Part shown: positions 26,545 through 36,109 of the stretch, piece by piece
Position numbering within the stretch: position 1 is the stretch's first letter
Layout: the number at the start of each line of letters is the position of its first letter
DNA from: Leuconostoc rapi
Lineage (GTDB): Bacteria > Bacillota > Bacilli > Lactobacillales > Lactobacillaceae
NCBI RefSeq assembly: GCF_016908715.1
Contig: NZ_JAFBEK010000003.1
Coordinates: forward strand, 124,001 to 188,000
Direction: 5' to 3'
DNA length: 64,000 nucleotides
Translations under genes and position numbers: made by a program
Notes under the pieces: generated by a model
What the model saw: only the letters and a program-made list of their open reading frames with translations
Databases searched by the model: none
Told to the model about the DNA's origin: nothing

Positions 26545-27417
26545 ATGTATGAAAATATCAATTTAATTACGGCAATTATTACGCCGTTTAATTCAGAAAA
26601 TGAAATCGACTATCCTGCTTTAAAAAGTGTGATTGATCATTTATTAGACCATGGGACACAAGGATTGGTTATAGCTGGAACAACAGGTGAGTCGCCAACA
26701 TTGACGCATCAAGAAAAGCTAACGCTGACCCAATATATCGCTGATTACGTCGGGGACAAAGCATTGCTAATTGCTAATGCTGGGACAAATAATACAGCAG
26801 AGTCTGTTCTTAATGCACGCGAACTGAGTGAAATAGCTCATGTTGACGCTATTTTAGCGGTGACGCCATACTACAATAAACCCAGCCAGTCTGGCATGAT
26901 TGCACATTTTACTGCGATAGCGCAGGCTGCTACAAAACCTGTGATGCTATATAATATTCCAGGTCGTTCGGCAGTAGGATTAACTGTTGCTAGTGTCGTT
27001 GAATTAGCGCAAAATCCTAATATCAATGCGATCAAAGAAACGACTTCGGCAGAATTTATTGGTGCTGAAATTGAACAAACACAGTCTGTTGATTTCGCTG
27101 TTTACACGGGTGAGGATGCCCAAACATTGGCGGCGTTCGCACAAGGCGGTGCTGGAACAATTTCAGTTGCATCACATCTTTACGGGGATGAAATGACTGC
27201 GCTATTTACAGCGATGAAGACTAATGATTGGCGTGAAGCGGGTCGTTTGCAGCGATACCTAACACCACGAATGAACGCTTTGTTTGCATTTCCGTCACCA
27301 GCACCAGTCAAAGCAAAATTAAGTGAAATTGGCATTGTGAAAAACCTTGCACGTTTGCCTATACTACCTTTGACCTCTGATGAGCAGGAACAGCTTAACA
27401 AATTATTGGGAGAATAA
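26545..27417 (+). CDS. dapA: 4-hydroxy-tetrahydrodipicolinate synthase
   Basis: Condenses pyruvate with aspartate semialdehyde. 290 residues from ATG 26545 with GAGGG upstream. Class I aldolase features: GTTGESPTLTHQEK, ILAVTPYYNKPSQSGM, the Tyr of VMLYNIPGRSAVGL and the Schiff-base Lys in INAIKETTSAE, with GEDAQTLAAFAQGG. Part of the lysine-riboswitch operon; dapB starts three bases after its stop. Confidence 0.95.
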   Translation: MYENINLITAIITPFNSENEIDYPALKSVIDHLLDHGTQGLVIAGTTGESPTLTHQEKLTLTQYIADYVGDKALLIANAGTNNTAESVLNARELSEIAHVDAILAVTPYYNKPSQSGMIAHFTAIAQAATKPVMLYNIPGRSAVGLTVASVVELAQNPNINAIKETTSAEFIGAEIEQTQSVDFAVYTGEDAQTLAAFAQGGAGTISVASHLYGDEMTALFTAMKTNDWREAGRLQRYLTPRMNALFAFPSPAPVKAKLSEIGIVKNLARLPILPLTSDEQEQLNKLLGE

Positions 27418-27420
27418 TCG

Positions 27421-28146
27421 ATGACAAAAATAATTTTGGCGGGTGGTTTTGGTAAATTAGGATTAGCCATTCAAACAGGCCTAGTCGGAACAAACTATGA
27501 AATTGTTGGTATTTTAAGTGGGCATGTGCATGACAGTCAGTATCCAGTGTGGACATTATTAGATAAGATTAATGTATCTGCCGATATATTTTTAGATGTT
27601 AGTACGCCTGAAACCGTTTTTGATAATGCCATATGGGCTATAGAACATGATATGGCAATTGTTATTGGGGCAACTGGTTTGACAGATAATCAAATAACTG
27701 ACCTACGTTCGAAAACACAACGCGGTATATTAATTGTGCCAAACTTTAGCCTTTCGGCCGTGCTTTTAATGCAGTTTTCACAATTAGCTGCTCAGTATTT
27801 TCCTGATGTTGAAATTACTGAGGTGCACAATCCCAAAAAAGTTGATGCACCTTCAGGTACAGCAGTGCAAACTGCTAAGTTGATTGCAGATGCACGTGTA
27901 AACACACCTATGAAGACCAGTGACGGCCAAGCACGTGGTCAACGTGTAGCAGATGTACCAGTGCACGCAATGCGTTTACCAGGATACATTGCGCAGCAAA
28001 GTGTTTATTTTGGTGGTATTGATGAGCAGTTGACTTTAACACAAAGTACAACTAGCCGCTCAGCGTTTGTACCAGGTGTCTTACTTGCGTTAGCAGGCGT
28101 TGAGAAAATAACTGGCTTAAAAATTGGTCTGGATAGTGTTTTATAA
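27421..28146 (+). CDS. dapB: 4-hydroxy-tetrahydrodipicolinate reductase
   Basis: NAD(P)H-dependent reduction to tetrahydrodipicolinate. 241 residues, slightly short. The nucleotide fingerprint is GGFGKLG (8-14). The catalytic region reads EVHNPKKVDAPSGTA (135-148): His136 and Lys140 are kept, but the second His of the usual HH pair is Asn137. VIGATGLTDNQ and VPNFSLSAVLLMQF match the family. Last gene of the lysine operon. Confidence 0.93.
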   Translation: MTKIILAGGFGKLGLAIQTGLVGTNYEIVGILSGHVHDSQYPVWTLLDKINVSADIFLDVSTPETVFDNAIWAIEHDMAIVIGATGLTDNQITDLRSKTQRGILIVPNFSLSAVLLMQFSQLAAQYFPDVEITEVHNPKKVDAPSGTAVQTAKLIADARVNTPMKTSDGQARGQRVADVPVHAMRLPGYIAQQSVYFGGIDEQLTLTQSTTSRSAFVPGVLLALAGVEKITGLKIGLDSVL

Positions 28147-28185
28147 TATATGAATAATAACATGGTGATTTTGACCATAATATAT

Positions 28186-28208
28186 AGCGGAGAAATCCGC
28201 TTTTTTTG
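28186..28208 (+). terminator. Terminator of the lysine operon
   Basis: AGCGGA-GAAA-TCCGCT followed by TTTTTTG. A GNRA-type tetraloop hairpin. Confidence 0.9.
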
Positions 28209-28395
28209 TGCATGAAATTATAATCTATGGTTTGTATTCAAGTTAAAATACCTAAAAATTTAGAGCAACCTATATACTTTTTATGATACAAAAATAACAA
28301 TAACGGCGGATTTTGTTTGACTTATGTGATACAATATTTTGGAAGATTGATTAACGATAATCAATTAAAATTGAAGTATTAGGAGCATAAATTTA

Positions 28396-31300
28396 ATGGA
28401 GAATCAAAAGAAGATTATTAAACTGTATAAATCTGGTAAGTTGTGGCTAACAGCAGCAATTGTAGCTGGTGGTATGATTGTTAGTACAACAGTTTCCGCA
28501 GATACTAACGGTGAAGCGGCTAATGCCAGTCTGTCAACTAATCAGAATGAAACCGAGCAAAAATCGTCAATAAATGAACAAACACAATCGATTGATGAGA
28601 CATCAAAGACGCCAGTAAATGAACAAACACAATCGACTGATGAGGCAGCAAAGTCGTCAGTAGATAATCAAACGGTAGCTACAGCCGAGTCAACAACAAA
28701 ATCATCAGCGGATGTTGTAGAACCTAGCAAGGATCTAGTTGTTAAAACATTGAAAAGTAGTCAGACATTAGATCAAACAACTAGTGATACGCAAACAATT
28801 TGGGAACGAGATAAATCTGCGCAAACTAATAATTCCGATAACAACCCTGTTAGTAATGAAGCAGGTGAGTATTGGCCGGATACAAACGGTCAATCTATTA
28901 AAAAGTATGATAAAACAGAAACTAAGGACCTTTTACAGACAACAACTTTTACTGACGGTTACAATCCAACACCGGTATTAAAACAATCTAGTGATTTATC
29001 TTTGTATGTGAATGGGCAAAAAGTTGATATTGGTACGTTACAAGATGATGATAGTTTAGGGACAGCAAAAGCGCCTAATTCAGAGTATCCGGGACATAGC
29101 TCTTCAGGACATTCACGGTTACTGAAGACATCTGATTTAGGCCGAAATACCTACTTTTATGCAAAAGATGTGATGCGTATTAAAAATCAAGATACGAACA
29201 AATATGAATCATATGATATGAAATGGACGCTGCAATCAGTTAATTATGGGAACGAGCAATCCATGATTGCTTTAGGTATTAAAGGTTCCATTGACGGTGG
29301 TGGGACAACCTTATTGAATGTAGGATCTGGCTGGCAGATGGCGCAATTGGGAAACTTTTTCAACACGCACATTCAATTTTTTAAAGATATTAACTACGCT
29401 GATCAAAATGAACAATTGACACCTGACGAAGCAATTTCAAAGGGCATAGTTGAAGCGACTGCTGTGTCAATTCATTTTGGCGTATCAGATATTGATGCAA
29501 GCGAAGCGATTGAAATCACAGATTCTGTGATTAAGAAAGTATACGTGGACAATGAGTCACAGTTGGCCTATCAAAAAACTGATGATGGTTATTTAGCTGT
29601 GACCAGAAAATACAATGATCCATCTGATGTATCGGATGCTAAGGCAGCAACATTACCAGTTAATGAAAAAAGAGTCACTGTGTTGTTTGAAATGGATATC
29701 CCTAAAGAAGGGTTTGATTATTCTATCGCCACGATTGGCACTAAAAAAAATAATGATGGTGAAGTACAATTAGGTCAAGGTAGTAAAGTAGACCCTTCAC
29801 TATTGTCAACAATGAAGTATGAAGAACCATTAAGTGTTAACTTTCAAGATCAAGAAGGTAATCAATTAATTCCTTCAAAGGCAGATATTGGGATAATAGG
29901 AGATAACTATAACACTGGTATAACACAAGCTGTTCAAATTCCAAGATATCATTTGGTAACAACGTTAGGAAAGGCAGATGGCGTCTATGTTGACGGCAAT
30001 AACGAAATCACTCATGTTTATGCCAAGGATCAGAGTAACTTGGTTGTCAACTATGTCGATGAAGATGGTAATGCTTTGACAACAGCAGACAAGTCAACAG
30101 CTGATACTAACCAAGATTACACAACAACACCAAAGTCCATTGACGGTTATGATCTTGTACCAACCAAGACAGCCGGTGACGTTGCTGGCCAATATCCAGC
30201 AGATGGTGAAACCAAAGAAGTAACCTATGTCTATGGCAAACAAGGTCAACATACGACTAATTATGTGGATGAAGATGGTAAGACACTTGTACCAACAGAC
30301 ACGACTCAAGGAAAAAAAGATACCGAATACCAAACAACACCAGCCGAAGTGCCAGGCTATCACTTAGTACCAACCAAGACAACTGGTGCTGAAACAGGTA
30401 AGTATGATACGGGTAAGACAACAGATACAACGTATGTCTATGCTAAAGATCAAGGTAACTTGATTGTCAACTACGTTGACGAAAGTGGTCAAGTAATTGC
30501 TGTGAAAGATTCGTCCACTAAGGACAGTGGTGCAGATTACACAACAGCACCAAAGTCAATTGACGGTTACGATCTTGTACCAACCAAGACAACCGGCGAC
30601 GTCACAGGTCAATATCCAAAGGACGGCGAAACCAAAGAAGTAACCTATGTCTATGGCAAGCAAGGTCAACATACGACTAATTATGTGGATGAATCTGGTA
30701 ACGGACTAGTGCCCTCTGAACAAACTCAAGGACCAAAAGATTCAGATTATAAAACGACACCAGTCGAAATTCCTGGATACCACTTAGTACCGGAAAAGAC
30801 AACTGGCGACGAAACGGGTAAGTATGATACGGATAAGACAACAGATACAACGTATGTTTATGCCAAAAATCAAGGAAATCTTGTTGTCAATTACGTTGAC
30901 GAAAATGGCGTGGTGTTATCACTAGCCGATTCATCAACTAAGGACAGTGGTGAAGCTTATACAACAGCACCAAAGTTAATTGACGGTTACGATCTGATAC
31001 CAACAAAGACAACCGGGGATAAAAATGGTCAATATCCAGCAGATGGTGAGACCAAAGAAGTAACGTATGTTTATGGTCAACAAGGTCAACATACGACAAA
31101 TTACGTTGACGAAGATGGTAACACTCTTGTACCAACAGACACGACTAAGGGACCAAAGGATACCGGTTACAAGACAACGCCAGCCGAAGTGCCTGGTTAT
31201 CATTTAGTACCAGAAAAAACAACTGGCGACGAAACGGGTAAGTATGATACAGGTAAGACAACAGAAACAACGTATGTCTATGCCAAGGATCAAGGAAATC

Positions 31301-34080
31301 TAATAGTCAACTATGTGGATGAATCCGGCAATGCGTTAGCAACAATAGACAAGTCAACAGCTGATACTAATCAAGATTACACAACGATCCCAAAGTTAAT
31401 TGACGGTTACGATTTAATTCCAGCGAAAACAATTGGCAACACAAATGGCCAGTATCCAGCTGATGGTCAAACAGCTGAAGTAACGTATGTCTATGGTCAA
31501 CAAGGCCAACATACCACAAATTACGTTGACGAAGATGGGAATGTTCTAGTTCCGGCTAAACAAACGAATGGACCAAAGGATACCGATTATACAGCGACCC
31601 CAACTGAAATTCCTGGTTATCATGTCGTACCAGAAAAGACAACCGGTGACGAAACCGGTAAGTATGATACGGGTAAGACAACAGATACCACATATGTTTA
31701 TGCCAAAGATCGGGGTAACTTGATTGCCAACTATGTCGATGAAAGTGGTGCAGTGTTATCACCAGCCGATTCATCAACCAAGGACAGTGGTGAAAATTAT
31801 ACAGTCACACCAAAATCAATTGACGGTTATGATCTTGTGCCAAGCAAGACAATCGGTGACGTTGCAGGTCAATATCCAAACGATGGTGAGACTAAAGAAG
31901 TAACGTATGTTTACGGTCAACAAGGTCAACATACTACTAATTATGTGAACGAAGATGGAAAAGAATTAATTCCAGCTGAACAAACGAATGGGCCAAAGGA
32001 TACCGATTATACAACCACACCAGCTGAAATTCCTGGTTACCACTTAGTACCTGGTAAGACAACAGGCGACGAAACTGGCAAGTATGATACTGGCAAGACA
32101 ACGGATACCACGTATGTCTACGCCAAAGATCAAGGTAACTTGGTTGTCAACTATGTCGATGAAAACGGCGTGGTGTTATCACCAGCCGAATCATCAACGA
32201 AAGGCAGTGGTGAAAATTATACAACCGTAGCAAAAGATATTGTTGGTTATGATCTCATACCAAACAAGACAACTGGTGACGTTACAGGTCAATATCCAAA
32301 TGACGGCGCAACCAAAGAAGTAACCTATGTCTACGGTAAACAAGGTCAACACACAACTAATTACGTCGATGAAAATGGTAATGACTTAGTGCCGGCTGAA
32401 CAGACTCAAGGTCCAAAAGATACCGATTACAAGACAAAGCCAGCCGAAGTGCCAGGTTATCACTTAGTACCAAGCAAGACAACAGGTGATGAAACAGGAA
32501 AGTACGATACAGGTAAGACGACAGATACGACGTATGTCTATGCCAAAGATCAAGGTAACTTGATTGTGAATTATGTGGATGAAGACGGAAATGCGTTGGC
32601 AATATCAGACAAGTCAACAGCTGATACCAACCAAGCTTACACAACAGCACCAAAGTCAATCGACGGTTATGATCTTGTACCAAGCGAGACAGCCGGTGAC
32701 GTTGCAGGTCAATATCCAGAAAACGGTAAAACCAAAGAAGTAACCTATGTTTATGGCAAACAAGGCCAACATACTACTCATTACGTTGATGAAGATGGAA
32801 ATGTGTTGGTGCCTACAGAGCAGACTCAAGGACCGAAAGACACAGATTATACAACGACACCAGCCGAAATTCCAGGCTATCACTTAGTACCTGAAAAGGC
32901 AACGGGCGATGAAACAGGCAAGTACGATACAGGTAAGACAACAGATACCACATATGTTTATGCCAAAGATCGGGGTAACTTGATTGTCAACTATGTCGAT
33001 GAAAGTGGTGCAGTGTTATCACCAGCAGACAAGACAACAGCTGATACAAACCAAGATTACACAACGACACCAAAGAACATTGACGGTTACGATCTTGTTC
33101 CATCAAAAACAACCGGCAACATAAATGGTCAATATCCAGCAGATGGGCAAACAGCTGAAGTAACCTACGTCTACGGTAAACAAGGTCAACATACAACAAA
33201 TTATGTGGATGAAGATGGTAAGACGCTTGTACCAACAGAGCAGACTCAAGGACCGAAAGATACAGATTATCAGACAACACCAGCCGAAGTCCCTGGCTAT
33301 CACTTAGTACCCGACAAGACAACCGGCGACGAAGTTGGTAAATATGATACTGGCAAGACAACGGATACAACGTATGTCTACGCCAAGGATCAAGGTAGCT
33401 TAGTTGTCAATTATGTCGATGAAAACGGCAATATGTTATCACCATCCGATTCATCAACCAAGGACAGTGGTGCAGATTACACAGCGACACCAAAGTCAAT
33501 TGACGGTTACGACCTTGTTCCAACAAAAACAACGGGTGACGTTGCAGGTCAATATCCAGAAAACGGCGAAACCAAAGAAGTGACTTATGTCTACGGTAAA
33601 CAAGGTCAACACACAACTAATTACGTTGATGAAGATGGTAATGTCTTAGTGCCAGCAGAACAAACTCAAGGACAAAAAGATACCGATTATACAACCACAC
33701 CAGCCGAAATTCCGGGCTATCACTTAGTACCAACAAAGACAACGGGTGACGAAACAGGTAAGTATGATACAGGCAAGACAACGGATACAACGTATGTTTA
33801 TGCTAAGGATCAAGGTACAAAACCTGAAGAGAAGGTTGTTGAAAAAAATTCAAATCAAAAACAGGATGATCATGAGTTTGTTTTGAATAATAACCAGGTA
33901 ATGCAAGATAAGGCACAAAGTGGCAACTTAATCAAAAAAGAAGTTCTTGAAAAGTCTGTAAAACAGTTACCTAAAACTGGTGAAGAGACACAGCCTCATA
34001 ATAAAATCACGATGATTCTTGGATTGGCATTGTCAACAATAGGATTAACGCTGTTTGACAAAAAACGTAAAAATAAATAA
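28396..34080 (+). CDS. Giant MucBP-repeat, LPXTG-anchored surface adhesin
   Basis: 1,894 residues. KxYKxGKxW-type signal (KLYKSGKLW near residue 9) cleaved near VSA/DT (about 36); Ser/Thr/Glu-rich linker (37-160); a non-repetitive N-domain (about 165-470); a degenerate repeat; then nine A-B pairs of MucBP-like modules (546-1805). A modules start GNLIVNYVDE and end VTYVYGKQ; B modules start GQHTTNYVDE and end TYVYAKDQ. The C-terminus has LPKTG at 1858-1862, a hydrophobic span and the basic tail KKRKNK, for sortase anchoring. MucBP modules bind mucin or related glycans in lactobacilli; binding here is inferred. AGGAG precedes the ATG, and TGATACAAT upstream (near 28330) is a probable extended -10. 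Confidence 0.94.
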   Translation: MENQKKIIKLYKSGKLWLTAAIVAGGMIVSTTVSADTNGEAANASLSTNQNETEQKSSINEQTQSIDETSKTPVNEQTQSTDEAAKSSVDNQTVATAESTTKSSADVVEPSKDLVVKTLKSSQTLDQTTSDTQTIWERDKSAQTNNSDNNPVSNEAGEYWPDTNGQSIKKYDKTETKDLLQTTTFTDGYNPTPVLKQSSDLSLYVNGQKVDIGTLQDDDSLGTAKAPNSEYPGHSSSGHSRLLKTSDLGRNTYFYAKDVMRIKNQDTNKYESYDMKWTLQSVNYGNEQSMIALGIKGSIDGGGTTLLNVGSGWQMAQLGNFFNTHIQFFKDINYADQNEQLTPDEAISKGIVEATAVSIHFGVSDIDASEAIEITDSVIKKVYVDNESQLAYQKTDDGYLAVTRKYNDPSDVSDAKAATLPVNEKRVTVLFEMDIPKEGFDYSIATIGTKKNNDGEVQLGQGSKVDPSLLSTMKYEEPLSVNFQDQEGNQLIPSKADIGIIGDNYNTGITQAVQIPRYHLVTTLGKADGVYVDGNNEITHVYAKDQSNLVVNYVDEDGNALTTADKSTADTNQDYTTTPKSIDGYDLVPTKTAGDVAGQYPADGETKEVTYVYGKQGQHTTNYVDEDGKTLVPTDTTQGKKDTEYQTTPAEVPGYHLVPTKTTGAETGKYDTGKTTDTTYVYAKDQGNLIVNYVDESGQVIAVKDSSTKDSGADYTTAPKSIDGYDLVPTKTTGDVTGQYPKDGETKEVTYVYGKQGQHTTNYVDESGNGLVPSEQTQGPKDSDYKTTPVEIPGYHLVPEKTTGDETGKYDTDKTTDTTYVYAKNQGNLVVNYVDENGVVLSLADSSTKDSGEAYTTAPKLIDGYDLIPTKTTGDKNGQYPADGETKEVTYVYGQQGQHTTNYVDEDGNTLVPTDTTKGPKDTGYKTTPAEVPGYHLVPEKTTGDETGKYDTGKTTETTYVYAKDQGNLIVNYVDESGNALATIDKSTADTNQDYTTIPKLIDGYDLIPAKTIGNTNGQYPADGQTAEVTYVYGQQGQHTTNYVDEDGNVLVPAKQTNGPKDTDYTATPTEIPGYHVVPEKTTGDETGKYDTGKTTDTTYVYAKDRGNLIANYVDESGAVLSPADSSTKDSGENYTVTPKSIDGYDLVPSKTIGDVAGQYPNDGETKEVTYVYGQQGQHTTNYVNEDGKELIPAEQTNGPKDTDYTTTPAEIPGYHLVPGKTTGDETGKYDTGKTTDTTYVYAKDQGNLVVNYVDENGVVLSPAESSTKGSGENYTTVAKDIVGYDLIPNKTTGDVTGQYPNDGATKEVTYVYGKQGQHTTNYVDENGNDLVPAEQTQGPKDTDYKTKPAEVPGYHLVPSKTTGDETGKYDTGKTTDTTYVYAKDQGNLIVNYVDEDGNALAISDKSTADTNQAYTTAPKSIDGYDLVPSETAGDVAGQYPENGKTKEVTYVYGKQGQHTTHYVDEDGNVLVPTEQTQGPKDTDYTTTPAEIPGYHLVPEKATGDETGKYDTGKTTDTTYVYAKDRGNLIVNYVDESGAVLSPADKTTADTNQDYTTTPKNIDGYDLVPSKTTGNINGQYPADGQTAEVTYVYGKQGQHTTNYVDEDGKTLVPTEQTQGPKDTDYQTTPAEVPGYHLVPDKTTGDEVGKYDTGKTTDTTYVYAKDQGSLVVNYVDENGNMLSPSDSSTKDSGADYTATPKSIDGYDLVPTKTTGDVAGQYPENGETKEVTYVYGKQGQHTTNYVDEDGNVLVPAEQTQGQKDTDYTTTPAEIPGYHLVPTKTTGDETGKYDTGKTTDTTYVYAKDQGTKPEEKVVEKNSNQKQDDHEFVLNNNQVMQDKAQSGNLIKKEVLEKSVKQLPKTGEETQPHNKITMILGLALSTIGLTLFDKKRKNK
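30031..33810 (+). repeat. Nine tandem 420-bp repeats in the adhesin gene
   Basis: Units begin at 30031, 30451, 30871, 31291, 31711, 32131, 32551, 32971 and 33391, each exactly 420 bases (140 codons), with no length change between units despite many substitutions. Each unit encodes one A and one B module. Two A subtypes occur: DK(S/T)TADTNQ in units 1, 4, 7, 8 and (D/E)SSTK(D/G)SG in units 2, 3, 5, 6, 9. Confidence 0.95.
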
Positions 34081-34082
34081 CG

Positions 34083-34175
34083 TTCAGTCATGAAGAAGCT
34101 CTTGCCGATGGCAAATTTGTGATTGATATGACTAATCCTGTAAATCTTGAAACTTGGGCTGGACTAATCAAGTAA
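34083..34175 (+). pseudogene. Short coding-like remnant after the adhesin
   Basis: A stretch of 30 codons without its own start ends in TAA and reads ...ADGKFVIDMTNPVNLETW..., which resembles a piece of a Rossmann-fold oxidoreductase. No ribosome site or start is present. Best explained as the tail of a deleted gene; chance is possible. Confidence 0.35.
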
Positions 34176-34219
34176 ACAGTCATTTTGATATCACTATTGA
34201 CATGCTAATTGCAAAAAAG

Positions 34220-34243
34220 ATAAGCACTTCGGTGCTTTTTTTC
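34220..34243 (+). terminator. Terminator before recX
   Basis: AAGCAC-TTCG-GTGCTT followed by TTTTT. It lies immediately before the -10 box used for recX. Confidence 0.8.
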
Positions 34244-34244
34244 G

Positions 34245-34250
34245 TACAAT
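34245..34250 (+). promoter_or_regulatory. recX -10 box, leaderless arrangement
   Basis: TACAAT, then AGAAGT, then the recX ATG at 34257. No Shine-Dalgarno can fit. The -35 region falls in the preceding terminator stem and is not consensus. Confidence 0.45.
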
Positions 34251-34256
34251 AGAAGT

Positions 34257-35054
34257 ATGAAAACAATCACAAAAATTGCCACACAAAAAAAAGCAGGGCG
34301 TTATAGCATTGATTTGGACAAGCAGTTTGCGTTTGGTGTGTCTGAAAGTGTGTTAATTAAATATGGTTTGGCAAAGGGACGTGAACTTGACGATGTATTA
34401 ATTGAACAAATCAAACACGATGATGAAGTTGCCAAGGCATTTAATATCGCAATCAATTACTTAGGCCATGCCTTACGAACAATTAAACAAGTGAAACAAA
34501 AATTAACTGAAAAGGCGGTTTCGGAAACGATACAGGATCAGGCGATTACACAGTTAAAAAATCTAGGATATCTTGATGATGCTAATTATGCAAGGCATTA
34601 TGTCGCAACCAAAAAATTAATCAGTCCTAAAGGGCCAAATGCTATAAAAATGGATTTGAAGCAGGCAGGCATATTGGAAGATGACATTGTGGTGGCGCTC
34701 GAAACCTATACTTACGAAGAGCAAATTGAAATTGCGCAAAAAATGGCGACGAAATTTGCTAATACCTACAAACGAGAATCTACGCGTGCTAAGCAGCAAA
34801 AAATTATTCAAGCATTGGCGAACAAAGGCTTTTCCTTTGATGTTGGGCAATCTGTTATCTCAGAACTTGATTTTGGAAATGATGATGTGACTGAGTTTGA
34901 CAATATTAAAAGGCAAGCCGAAAAGCTCTGGCATCGCTATCGGAATGAGCCACTGAGTCAGCGGCAGTATAAGACAAAAAGTCATCTTTATACTAAGGGG
35001 TATCATCGTGAAACCATTGATATCATCATGTTAGCGCTTGAAAGTGAGTCTTAA
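34257..35054 (+). CDS. recX: Regulatory protein RecX
   Basis: Binds RecA filaments and modulates recombination and SOS induction. 265 residues, the long form usual in lactic acid bacteria. Three-helix RecX repeats are visible, including INYLGHALRTIKQVKQKL, QLKNLGYLDDANYARHYVATK and the C-terminal LYTKGYHRETIDIIM. No ribosome site; the promoter -10 box lies six bases before the ATG. The next small gene starts two bases after its stop. Confidence 0.9.
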   Translation: MKTITKIATQKKAGRYSIDLDKQFAFGVSESVLIKYGLAKGRELDDVLIEQIKHDDEVAKAFNIAINYLGHALRTIKQVKQKLTEKAVSETIQDQAITQLKNLGYLDDANYARHYVATKKLISPKGPNAIKMDLKQAGILEDDIVVALETYTYEEQIEIAQKMATKFANTYKRESTRAKQQKIIQALANKGFSFDVGQSVISELDFGNDDVTEFDNIKRQAEKLWHRYRNEPLSQRQYKTKSHLYTKGYHRETIDIIMLALESES

Positions 35055-35056
35055 TC

Positions 35057-35329
35057 ATGCAGTTTTATGATCCAAAAGTGATACAAACAAAATTATCAGT
35101 CGCAGAGCAACAAGCGGATAAGATGACACAAGAATTACGACGCTTACAAACGGTAGACGTTACTGATAACTATGTGCGTCAACAAATCAAAACATTAGAA
35201 AGTCAATTACCTAATGTAAAATTAATTATTGTACAGTTACAAAAGCAGCTTATATCTGCTAAAAAAGCTAACCAAAAAACAAATACGCAACATTTTTTCC
35301 GTGGTAATAATCATCGCAATGACTTGTAG
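35057..35329 (+). CDS. Small coiled-coil protein, unknown function
   Basis: 90 residues, rich in Gln, Lys and Leu with heptad spacing across residues 10-70, so probably a coiled coil; no membrane span or signal. It follows recX by two bases and depends on coupled translation. Family not recognised. Confidence 0.6.
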   Translation: MQFYDPKVIQTKLSVAEQQADKMTQELRRLQTVDVTDNYVRQQIKTLESQLPNVKLIIVQLQKQLISAKKANQKTNTQHFFRGNNHRNDL

Positions 35330-35397
35330 TCTATCATTTAATCGTGAAATTTGATACAATTAAATAGAAATTCGGTGTTAGAAGAGTAGGTATTGTC

Positions 35398-35967
35398 ATG
35401 GGTTTTGATAAGTCGAATCGCGGTCCCCGCGAAGGAGATTTCATTACGATCAAAAGTTACAAACATGATGGCTCGTTGCATCGAACTTGGCGCGATACCA
35501 TGGTTTTAAAAACTAGTGAAAACGCGATTATTGGATTAAATGATCATACTTTAGTAACTGAAGATGATGGTCGTCGCTGGGTAACCAGAGAGCCTGCTAT
35601 TGTTTACTTTCACAAAAAGTATTGGTTTAATATTATTGCAATGATACGTGATAATGGCGTTTCGTACTACTGTAATTTGGCGTCACCCTATGTCCTAGAC
35701 AAAGAGGCGTTAAAATATATAGATTACGATCTAGATGTCAAAGTCTTTCCAGATGGAGAAAAACATTTACTTGATGCAGATGAATATGCTGTTCATAGCA
35801 AAAAATGGCATTATCCACCAGAAATCGACAAAATCTTAAAAGCACATGTTAAAATTTTAGTTGATTGGATTAATGACGAAACAGGCCCTTTTTCACAAGG
35901 TTATATTGATATTTGGTATGCGAGATATCAGCATTTGATGCAACAACGCCTCAAAGATCGTCGTTAA
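35398..35967 (+). CDS. DUF402 nucleoside tri/diphosphatase (Ntdp/YgaC-like)
   Basis: DUF402 enzymes of this type hydrolyse nucleoside tri- and diphosphates. 189 residues, family length. Landmarks: [38 protein letters not shown] and the acidic set [14 protein letters not shown], with LDADEY supplying metal-binding acids. It has its own promoter-like TGATACAAT near 35352. A terminator follows. Confidence 0.85.
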   Translation: MGFDKSNRGPREGDFITIKSYKHDGSLHRTWRDTMVLKTSENAIIGLNDHTLVTEDDGRRWVTREPAIVYFHKKYWFNIIAMIRDNGVSYYCNLASPYVLDKEALKYIDYDLDVKVFPDGEKHLLDADEYAVHSKKWHYPPEIDKILKAHVKILVDWINDETGPFSQGYIDIWYARYQHLMQQRLKDRR

Positions 35968-35979
35968 TGAAAAAAGAAG

Positions 35980-36004
35980 CGCGCAGTGATTTGCGTGTTT
36001 TTTT
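35980..36004 (+). terminator. Terminator after the DUF402 gene
   Basis: CGCGCA-GTGATT-TGCGTG (one G-U pair) followed by seven T. Confidence 0.7.
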
Positions 36005-36022
36005 GTGTGATAAAATAGAATA

Positions 36023-36109
36023 ATGAATAGCCTAAGAATAAAATACAAGGATAAGCATTCAAAGGTCGTTGATGAAAGAGGCATATTATGGCACTTAAAA
36101 TTTATATGA
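36023..36109 (+). CDS. Possible 28-codon upstream reading frame overlapping rexB
   Basis: TGATAAAAT (extended -10, TAAAAT at 36011-36016), six bases, then ATG 36023. The frame MNSLRIKYKDKHSKVV... stops at 36109, overlapping the first 22 bases of rexB. It could couple or damp rexB translation. No homology is claimed; it may simply be the 5' leader. Confidence 0.3.
   Translation: MNSLRIKYKDKHSKVVDERGILWHLKFI

Noticed and set aside
30094-33616. Several minus-strand open frames of 65-127 codons inside the adhesin gene
   Set aside because: They recur with the 420-bp unit and are shadows of the repeat on the other strand; none has a ribosome site.
30031-33810. Regular repeats considered as a CRISPR-like array or satellite
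   Set aside because: The units are continuous coding sequence in one frame with no unique spacers.
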